6,070 nt of DNA from the NCBI GenBank assembly GCA_949292445.1, contig CASEZU010000035.1, positions 1 through 6,070 of the forward strand. Direction: 5' to 3'. Position 1 is the first letter of the stretch. Each line of letters opens with the position of its first letter. Both the position numbers and the translations under genes were made by a program. This DNA is from an uncultured Spirochaetales bacterium (GTDB taxonomy: Bacteria; Spirochaetota; Spirochaetia; Sphaerochaetales; Sphaerochaetaceae). Of this stretch, positions 1-4,104 are shown in pieces. A model generated the notes under the pieces. The model made no database searches. It saw only the letters and a program-made list of their open reading frames with translations, and was not told the DNA's origin.

Positions 1-1
1 C

Positions 2-538
2 ACCCTGCTCTGTCTCATGCTCTGCTATGACAGAAGAGGGCTCAGGCCACGAATCTCCTACGGCTACATCGCTTCCGTTGCCGATGATTACTGGGGTGTT
101 GGACTCAATATGCTGGAGGACATCATCTATCCTCTGGGAGTAAACATGCATGAGGCAATAGCGCTTCTGGAGATGAAGGGCCCCGAGGCTCTTGCTGAAC
201 TGGAAGCGTCTGAGTGTTTTGTACCTGTGGTGCATGAGAGGAAGCTGCTTCTGAGGGTGATACAGGCCCTGATGGCGGAGAGGACGGGATCAGGGTGCTG
301 CAGGGCAATGATGGGAAGGAGGATCGGGAATGGGATAGACAGGGTCGGTGTTGACTTCCGCAGCAAGGCGAAGACGATCTCGATGCACAAGGTGGAGGAA
401 TACTCAGCTGCGGCGGGAATAACGCTCTCTGATGCTTTCAGAAGATACTTCGAGCTTTACTCCGGTGATGAGGAGAAAGTGAACTACAAGGCGTATCCGA
501 TTTCAAACAAACAAAGGCCGGAGATATTGTCTTTTTGA
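2..538 (+). CDS. Hypothetical protein, probably 5'-partial
   Basis: I do not recognise this protein. The frame is open from the left edge, and the first ATG at 17 has no Shine-Dalgarno sequence before it, so the gene most likely begins upstream of the window. From that ATG 173 residues are visible, ending in TGA at 536-538. The sequence is mixed-charge and looks mostly helical, with no membrane segment, no signal peptide and no nucleotide-binding loop. An aromatic and acidic stretch at residues 15-39 (YGYIASVADDYWGVG and following) and a paired Cys at 94-95 are the most distinctive parts. The C-terminus is basic (YPISNKQRPE). An alternative start is the ATG at 146 (residue 44), which has GGGAG at 136-140 with a 5-nt spacer and would give 130 residues. 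The sequence upstream of that ATG still looks protein-like, so I prefer the longer reading. A strong terminator follows about 100 nt downstream of the stop. Confidence 0.7.
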   Translation, partial: TLLCLMLCYDRRGLRPRISYGYIASVADDYWGVGLNMLEDIIYPLGVNMHEAIALLEMKGPEALAELEASECFVPVVHERKLLLRVIQALMAERTGSGCCRAMMGRRIGNGIDRVGVDFRSKAKTISMHKVEEYSAAAGITLSDAFRRYFELYSGDEEKVNYKAYPISNKQRPEILSF

Positions 539-554
539 CAATCATAGTTATATT
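527..554 (+). promoter_or_regulatory. Candidate sigma70-type promoter inside the end of the first gene
   Basis: TTGTCT at 527-532 and TATATT at 549-554 are separated by 16 nt, which predicts a transcript start near 561. A perfect TTGACA at 535-540 lies between them, but it has no -10 box at a proper distance. The boxes overlap the last codons of the upstream gene. If used, this promoter would drive a short transcript ending at the terminator at 639-679. The call is motif-based only. Confidence 0.35.
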
Positions 555-560
555 CTCATG

Positions 561-679
561 GTGTCAGATCAGATTGTAGTATTCAGAGTGGCTCACTCCC
601 GATCGGGCTGTCTTTTCTATACCACCGACCTTCTGACCGGGATGCGTGTCCACCCTTAGGACAAAGGCATCCCTTTTTT
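561..679 (+). ncRNA. Candidate small RNA of about 120 nt, unknown family
   Basis: The stretch is bounded by a plausible promoter (predicted start near 561) and an intrinsic terminator ending at 679. Inside are a small hairpin GAGTG/CACTC (586-590 with 594-598), a perfect 10-bp palindrome CCCGATCGGG (598-607), and a possible long-range pairing of GTCAGA (563-568) with TCTGAC (632-637). I compared it by memory with 6S, SRP, tmRNA, RNase P and common riboswitch cores and saw no match. It could equally be just the 3' untranslated region of the first gene, with the promoter match being chance. Confidence 0.3.
639..679 (+). terminator. Rho-independent terminator
   Basis: GGGATGC (639-645) pairs with GCATCCC (667-673). 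An inner GTCC (648-651) pairs with GGAC (659-662), leaving a 7-nt apical loop and a small internal loop. Six T follow at 674-679. It ends transcription of the first gene, of the candidate small RNA, or of both, and isolates the lipoprotein gene downstream. There is no T tract in the opposite direction, so it acts on the plus strand only. Confidence 0.85.
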
Positions 680-682
680 CTC

Positions 683-725
683 ATAACATGATGATGTTTT
701 TGCGCGTAGAATCATAAGCGGAGGG
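683..725 (+). promoter_or_regulatory. Weak promoter candidate and ribosome-binding site for the lipoprotein gene
   Basis: Because a terminator lies just upstream, the lipoprotein gene needs its own promoter. The best match is ATAACA (683-688), an 18-nt spacer and TAGAAT (707-712), predicting a start near 719. That is a weak match. The ribosome-binding site GGAGGG at 720-725 is clear, with 7 nt to the ATG at 733. Confidence 0.35.
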
Positions 726-732
726 ACAAGGA

Positions 733-963
733 ATGAGAAAAAAAGCAATGGTGGTATCAGCGCTGCTGCTCATGCTGCTGTCCGGCTGCGGTTTCATTCC
801 GGTAATTGCTGCAGATTCAGTCATCGTCGTAAATCCCACGGACGCTCCCGTCAGAGTCGTATACAGCCTCGGCGGCAGATACGGGGAGATACTGATGAAT
901 CCGGAAACCGAATCAAGGATAATCGTAGATCCGCTGGATTACGGAGAGAGAATCACCATATAG
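733..963 (+). CDS. N-terminal part of the interrupted lipoprotein (signal peptide and first beta-rich segment)
   Basis: If the TAG is real and not read through, this 76-residue product is what would be made. It starts at ATG 733 behind GGAGGG (720-725). Residues 1-4 are basic (MRKK), residues 5-16 form a hydrophobic core, and LLSGC at 15-19 is a lipobox with the acylated Cys at 19, so the product should be a signal-peptidase-II lipoprotein. A second possible cleavage site, after the VIA at residues 24-26, is less convincing. The mature part has alternating hydrophobic residues typical of beta strands (SVIVVNPTDAPVRVVYSLGG). It stops inside what looks like a continuing domain, so a stable fold of this fragment is doubtful. 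Confidence 0.5.
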   Translation: MRKKAMVVSALLLMLLSGCGFIPVIAADSVIVVNPTDAPVRVVYSLGGRYGEILMNPETESRIIVDPLDYGERITI

Positions 964-1032
964 GTTCATGGCCTCTATTACTCATCCAGCTATATTCTCA
1001 GGGGATACATCAGAGGAAATGAACGCATTATA

Positions 1033-1341
1033 TTGCAGCCGGACATGTCACTTATCGCAATAAGGAACATGACAAGCTACACGATGGAAGAAGCGTATGT
1101 CGGCAGCAATACAGCAGCCTACAGAGCTGATAATACCCTGAAATATGGTAGTATACGCCCGGGAGAGACTGTCTTTCTGAAGTATTACGGTAATGCTGCC
1201 GGACTTACCGCAGGTTATCCTGAGTGCAGGATCAGGACATCCGTATCAGGCGGGATCATAAGGAGGAAGCCCGTGACCGTAACAGTTCCGTACCGGGGAG
1301 ACATGGCTGTTGTCACATTCACGGATTCAGATATCCTCTAG
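1033..1341 (+). CDS. C-terminal part of the interrupted lipoprotein
   Basis: This part is in the same frame as the gene beginning at 733 and continues it past the TAG. The first possible restart codons are TTG at 1033 and ATG at 1045. AGAGGAA near 1012-1018 lies 14 nt or more upstream of the TTG, too far for a convincing restart, and no signal peptide follows. Separate translation is therefore unlikely, and if made the product would stay in the cytoplasm. The sequence is Tyr- and Thr-rich and strand-like throughout. It contains NMTSYTMEEAYVGSN and YGSIRPGETVFLKYY, which resemble in order the NPTDAPVRVVYSLGG and YGEILMNPETESRIIV stretches of the N-terminal part. It is best read as the second segment of the interrupted gene rather than as a gene of its own. 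Confidence 0.35.
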   Translation: MQPDMSLIAIRNMTSYTMEEAYVGSNTAAYRADNTLKYGSIRPGETVFLKYYGNAAGLTAGYPECRIRTSVSGGIIRRKPVTVTVPYRGDMAVVTFTDSDIL

Positions 1342-1345
1342 CATA

Positions 1346-1369
1346 GCTCTTGCAACAGAGTGCGAGAGC
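1346..1369 (+). other. Inverted repeat between lipoprotein gene and tRNA
   Basis: GCTCTTGCA (1346-1354) pairs with TGCGAGAGC (1361-1369) over nine positions, including one T-G wobble, around a 6-nt loop. It begins 5 bp after the lipoprotein stop but is not followed by a T tract, so it would be at best a weak terminator or a 3'-end stabiliser. It covers the -35 box of the tRNA promoter. Confidence 0.5.
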
Positions 1370-1378
1370 ATGTATTAT
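1350..1378 (+). promoter_or_regulatory. Promoter of tRNA-Val
   Basis: TTGCAA (1350-1355) and TATTAT (1373-1378) are separated by exactly 17 nt. The predicted start near 1385 leaves a leader of about 9 nt before the mature tRNA, as expected for a singly transcribed tRNA gene trimmed by RNase P. Confidence 0.65.
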
Positions 1379-1393
1379 AGTCCCGTTGACTTC

Positions 1394-1465
1394 GGGCGCG
1401 TAGCTCAGCGGGAGAGCATTACCTTCACACGGTAGGGGTCAGCAGTTCGATCCTGCTCGCGCCCA
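1394..1465 (+). tRNA. tRNA-Val (anticodon CAC)
   Basis: This is a complete 72-nt cloverleaf. The acceptor stem is GGGCGCG (1394-1400) with CGCGCCC (1458-1464) and discriminator A at 1465. The D stem is GCTC (1403-1406) with GAGC (1414-1417). The anticodon stem TTACC/GGTAG (1419-1423, 1431-1435) closes the loop TTCACAC with anticodon CAC at 1426-1428, which reads GUG. The variable loop has 5 nt. The T arm is AGCAG/CTGCT (1441-1445, 1453-1457) around TTCGATC. The CCA tail is not encoded (TCG follows), so a CCA-adding enzyme is needed. It stands alone between its own promoter and terminator and is not part of a tRNA cluster. Confidence 0.96.
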
Positions 1466-1480
1466 TCGTTTCGGACCGGA

Positions 1481-1506
1481 GGAGATTCGAGAGAATCTCC
1501 TTTTTT
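1481..1506 (+). terminator. Rho-independent terminator of tRNA-Val
   Basis: GGAGATTC (1481-1488) pairs perfectly with GAATCTCC (1493-1500) around a GAGA loop of the GNRA type, and six T follow (1501-1506). The last T is also the final base of the azlD stop codon on the other strand, so the convergent units are packed with no spare sequence. The minus strand has no T tract after the hairpin, so it is not a clear terminator for azlD. Confidence 0.93.
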
Positions 1507-1817
1507 CATGCCGGAAAGGCCATCAGCATTCCTGTAGTTGATACAAGCGCTATCACGATGGCAAGGATCATCGGCCCTTTGAGCAGCGAGCATATGAAAG
1601 CCGCGGTAACACCTATAAGCCCTGCATACCACATGGCTCCGAAATCAGTGAGCGCCAGAGGGAAGATCAGGGCTCCGAGGGCTGCTACAGGAAGCAGCAT
1701 CATGCACTTTCTGAGGAAACGGGGCAGCCTGGAGAGCGCAGAAGAGGCAAAGAAAGGTATTATCCTAGGCAGCAGTGTCACAGCCGCGCAGGAAAGTATC
1801 ATCAAGAGCTTATTCAA
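1506..1817 (-). CDS. azlD: AzlD-family amino-acid exporter subunit
   Basis: This is a small hydrophobic inner-membrane protein of 103 residues, the partner of AzlC in predicted export of branched-chain and similar amino acids. Family length is about 100-110. Visible features are a first membrane segment with TLLPRIIPFF (residues 14-23), the conserved-looking FLRKCMMLLPVAALGAL (34-50), and two more hydrophobic segments around 61-78 and 82-101. I chose the TTG at 1817 because AGGAGG at 1829-1824 sits 6 nt before it. An ATG at 1832 adds five residues (MRRLE) but has no ribosome-binding site, and its second and third codons are that AGGAGG. With the TTG start the gene overlaps the end of azlC by 8 bp, so the two are probably translationally coupled. 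The pairing with AzlC is firm. The substrate is inferred from the family only. Confidence 0.88.
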   Translation of the reverse strand: MNKLLMILSCAAVTLLPRIIPFFASSALSRLPRFLRKCMMLLPVAALGALIFPLALTDFGAMWYAGLIGVTAAFICSLLKGPMILAIVIALVSTTGMLMAFPA

Positions 1818-2514
1818 TTCCAACCTCCTCATCAGTGTATATTAGAGCGCCGAAGATTGTGGCGGTTATCATCGATATCAGGAATGAAAGTCCGGTGGAA
1901 AGACCTGCGGCAAGGATAAGAAGGGAATTGAGCAGCGCCGATACAGCCGCGACAAGAAGCGCTTTTGCACCCCGCCCTGTCTCAGATCCGAGAAGCGACG
2001 CAAACATGGCATAGACTGTTATGACCGCGGCTTTCTGCACGACTTCAGGAAGGAACGTGCCTCCCAGGAATCCTATTGCGGTCCCGCTCACCCAGCCGAC
2101 ATATGAGGTGAATATCAGGCCGGCCATATAGCTGTATGAGAGCTTCCGCCCCTTGAACGATGCAACAGTGAAGACCTCATCCACCGTACCGAACCCGCAC
2201 ATTATGCGCCCTGCGACAGACTCTGGATCCGCAAGGCGCTGCGACAGTGATGACGCCATGAAAATATAGCGGCTGTTGATGAAGAATACGGAGACGATTA
2301 TCGACAAAAGCAGGGATCCCGCATTGTAGAGGTTCATCATCAGGAACTGTCCTGAACCGGCGAATGTCACCATGCTCGTAAGGACGCCTTCGACAAAAGT
2401 GAAGCCGCTTGTCCGTGTCAGCAGGCCAAAAGCCAGCGCTGTCGTGAAGTACCCCAGGAAGATCGGGAAACCGTCTCTTATCCCCTCCCTGATCTCCTTG
2501 CCGTCAATGCTCAT
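1810..2514 (-). CDS. azlC: AzlC-family amino-acid exporter subunit
   Basis: This is the larger subunit of the AzlCD-type exporter: a 234-residue polytopic inner-membrane protein of normal family length. Recognisable stretches are GFPIFLGYFTTALAFGLL (residues 15-32, first membrane segment), FAGSGQF (51-57), which matches the family's FAGASQF-like motif, NSRYIFMASSL (80-90) and GTVDEVF (109-115), followed by paired hydrophobic segments to about residue 226. The start is ATG 2514, preceded by GGAGGTGATT, a nearly full complement of the 16S rRNA tail with a 5-nt spacer. An upstream in-frame ATG at 2580 would add 22 non-hydrophobic residues without support. The start overlaps the oxidoreductase stop by 11 bp, and the stop (TAA at 1810-1812) overlaps azlD. 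The family is known for branched-chain amino-acid (and azaleucine) export. The true substrate here is not visible. Confidence 0.92.
   Translation of the reverse strand: MSIDGKEIREGIRDGFPIFLGYFTTALAFGLLTRTSGFTFVEGVLTSMVTFAGSGQFLMMNLYNAGSLLLSIIVSVFFINSRYIFMASSLSQRLADPESVAGRIMCGFGTVDEVFTVASFKGRKLSYSYMAGLIFTSYVGWVSGTAIGFLGGTFLPEVVQKAAVITVYAMFASLLGSETGRGAKALLVAAVSALLNSLLILAAGLSTGLSFLISMITATIFGALIYTDEEVGIE
1818..1829 (-). promoter_or_regulatory. Ribosome-binding site deciding the azlD start
   Basis: AGGAGG (1829-1824, minus strand) followed by TTGGAA and then TTG at 1817 gives the optimal 6-nt spacing. The same bases encode Glu-Glu-Val near the C-terminus of AzlC. This favours TTG 1817 over ATG 1832. 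Confidence 0.6.
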
Positions 2515-4039
2515 AATCACCTCCGAGACGGAGTGCCGCTTCTGTACCGTCAACCGCAGCGGAGACAATGCCTCCCGCATATCCTGCCCCTTCTCCTGCA
2601 GGATAAAGCCCCCTGCCCTGCTTCATCAGGCTGTCACGCAGGATGCGGACAGGGGATGATGTCCTTGTCTCAGGAGCAATGATCAGAGCCTCATGCGTCA
2701 GGAAGCGGCCGCGGGTCATCCTATCGAATGCCCTGAATCCTTCCCTGAGGGATGAGGCTATCACAGAAGGCAGCACATCATCCATCCTTGCAGGCACCAG
2801 AGGACGTGGATAGCTGGTTTCGGGGAAAGAACGGGAGATACGATCGCAGACAAAATCATCCATGCGCTGTGCCGGTGCGGCAAATCCGGGATTGAAACAG
2901 TCCCGCTCTATTTTCTCCACGAAACGGAGCATCGCGAACGGATCGCTTTCAGGAAGCTCCTCCTTCCTGAGTTCCACGATCATGCCGCTGTTCGCCCAGC
3001 GGCTCCCCCTGAGGTGGGATGACATGCCATTGACCACCTGATGCCCCTCTTCCGAGGCTGCCGGGACGATCACACCTCCCGGGCACATGCAGAATGAATA
3101 GACCCCCCTGCCGCCCGTCTGCGTGACAAAGGAGTACGAAGCAGCGGGAAGAAAGCGACCCCTGCCATCTGCAGAGTGATACTGGATTGAGTCGATGAGT
3201 GGCTGAGGATGCTCCAGCCGCACTCCCGCTGCGGTGCTCTTGGCCTCGAAGGAGTATCCTGAATCATGAAGTGAGTAGTAGATATCTTTCGCGCTGTGCC
3301 CGGTGGCAAGAATCACAGGCCCCATGTAGCTGCTGCCATCAGCGCACTCGGTACCTGCAGTGTCGTCACTGGATCCGAGAAGCCTTGTCACTCTCTTCCC
3401 GAAGTGGATCTCACCGCCGTGGGAGATTATCGTATTCCTGATATTCTCTATTATATATGGAAGCCTGTCCGTCCCTATGTGGGGATGGCTCTCATAGAGT
3501 ATGGACTCATCTGCGCCATGCTGCACGAGAAGCCTGAGTACTTTGCCCGCATCCCCTCTCTTGAGGCTTCTGGTATAGAGCTTGCCGTCAGAGAAAGCCC
3601 CCGCGCCTCCCTCACCGAAGGCATAATTGGATTCTGGATCGAGAATACCTTCCCGGGAGAGCCTGGCAGTGTCCCGCAGGCGCGAATGGACATCCTTTCC
3701 CCGCTCAAGGACCACCGGCTTTATCCCGTTCTCAAGCAGGGAGAGGGCCGCAAACATGCCTGCCGGACCGAATCCCACGACAACTGCCTGAAGCCGGGAA
3801 TGGGAGACATCAGGGAAACTGACAGGAACGAAGAGAGGAGGAACCGCCTCTCCTATATAGACATCAGCGGTGATGGAGATGCGCACATCTCGGCGGCGTG
3901 CATCGATACTTCGCCGCCGCATCCTCAGCCCTGTGATATCCGCAGTCCTGATCCGCAGTTTCCCCGCCGCAGCCCTCCGTATCATTCCATCAGATGCCGC
4001 CTCCGCAGGAGACAATGAGAGACTTATTTCCCTGACCAT
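2504..4039 (-). CDS. FAD-dependent oxidoreductase, COG2509 type
   Basis: This is a cytoplasmic flavoprotein of 511 residues, close to the length I expect for the COG2509 family of uncharacterised FAD-dependent dehydrogenases. Residues 1-80 form a basic N-terminal domain. The FAD-binding Rossmann motif VVVGFGPAG has its glycines at 89, 91 and 94, and the ribose-binding Glu at 112 lies in VVLERG. The FGEGGAGAFSDGKL stretch at 141-154, the ATG motif at 245-247, the FCMCPGG motif with Cys 317 and 319, and the C-terminal FAD-contact region YPAGEGAGYAGGI (479-491) complete the fold. Substrate and electron partner are unknown. The close Cys pair is noteworthy but its role is not established. ATG 4039 matches the expected N-terminus, though its GGAG lies only 1 nt away. 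It is the first gene of a leftward operon with azlC and azlD. A TATATT (4060-4055) could be its -10 box, without a good -35. Confidence 0.9.
   Translation of the reverse strand: MVREISLSLSPAEAASDGMIRRAAAGKLRIRTADITGLRMRRRSIDARRRDVRISITADVYIGEAVPPLFVPVSFPDVSHSRLQAVVVGFGPAGMFAALSLLENGIKPVVLERGKDVHSRLRDTARLSREGILDPESNYAFGEGGAGAFSDGKLYTRSLKRGDAGKVLRLLVQHGADESILYESHPHIGTDRLPYIIENIRNTIISHGGEIHFGKRVTRLLGSSDDTAGTECADGSSYMGPVILATGHSAKDIYYSLHDSGYSFEAKSTAAGVRLEHPQPLIDSIQYHSADGRGRFLPAASYSFVTQTGGRGVYSFCMCPGGVIVPAASEEGHQVVNGMSSHLRGSRWANSGMIVELRKEELPESDPFAMLRFVEKIERDCFNPGFAAPAQRMDDFVCDRISRSFPETSYPRPLVPARMDDVLPSVIASSLREGFRAFDRMTRGRFLTHEALIIAPETRTSSPVRILRDSLMKQGRGLYPAGEGAGYAGGIVSAAVDGTEAALRLGGDYEH
2515..2524 (-). 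promoter_or_regulatory. Ribosome-binding site of azlC within the oxidoreductase gene
   Basis: GGAGGTGATT (2524-2515) directly precedes ATG 2514 and fixes the start. It is also read as the Gly-Gly-Asp codons of the oxidoreductase C-terminus, so ribosomes finishing that gene stop only a few bases past the azlC start. This arrangement favours reinitiation. Confidence 0.8.
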
Positions 4040-4104
4040 GCTCCGGATTTTATCAATATAACGTGACAGTTACCAGCAACACGGTTTTAGTGTACAATCC
4101 ACGC
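4040..4104. promoter_or_regulatory. Divergent control region between oxidoreductase operon and ABC-F gene
   Basis: These 65 bp separate two diverging genes. On the plus strand, TTACCA (4070-4075) and TACAAT (4093-4098), 17 nt apart, form the best promoter, with a predicted start at 4105. A second -10-like TATAAC (4057-4062) lacks a good -35. On the minus strand, TATATT (4060-4055) is a possible -10 for the oxidoreductase operon. The perfect palindrome CCACGCGTGG (4099-4108) straddles the predicted plus-strand start and could be an operator. Confidence 0.5.

Larger units (their letters stand above)
733..1341 (+). pseudogene. Small lipoprotein gene interrupted by one in-frame TAG
   Basis: One frame runs from ATG 733 to TAG 1339-1341 (202 codons before the final stop) and is broken only by TAG at 961-963. 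There is no frameshift, and the sequence on both sides is equally protein-like: after the TAG the frame continues at once with VHGLYYSSSYILRGYIRGN. The intact product would be an exported lipoprotein with two similar beta-rich segments. One base change would restore a sense codon: CAG (Gln) by a C-to-T transition, or Lys, Glu, Trp or Tyr by other changes. Possible explanations are a recent nonsense mutation, an assembly or consensus error, or stop readthrough. The gene itself ends in TAG and the other genes use TGA or TAA, so nothing suggests that TAG is reassigned. I do not recognise the family. Confidence 0.65.

Noticed and set aside
127..390. Minus-strand open frames opposite the first gene
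   Set aside because: They are Pro/Ser-rich, have no start signals and mirror the plus-strand gene. They are shadows.
535..540. Perfect TTGACA overlapping the stop of the first gene
   Set aside because: No -10 box lies 16-18 nt downstream (ATGGTG is there). The nearby TATATT is only 8 nt away and is better served by TTGTCT at 527-532.
558..659. Open frame of 33 codons from ATG 558 (MVSDQIVVF...)
   Set aside because: It has no ribosome-binding site, its ATG falls within a few bases of the -10 box and before the predicted transcript start, and it ends inside the terminator stem. A frame this short can easily be open by chance.
961..963. TAG as reassigned codon (for example pyrrolysine)
   Set aside because: The same gene ends in TAG at 1339-1341 and no long frame in the window reads through another TAG. 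A point mutation or base error is simpler.
1405..1632. Minus-strand open frame crossing tRNA-Val and azlD
   Set aside because: It runs through a complete tRNA gene and overlaps azlD in another frame. It is not a credible gene.
3296..4018. Long open frame of 240 codons on the plus strand
   Set aside because: It lies wholly antisense to the FAD oxidoreductase, which has clear cofactor motifs. The product is rich in Arg, Ser and Pro with no recognisable domain, and it has no credible ribosome-binding site.
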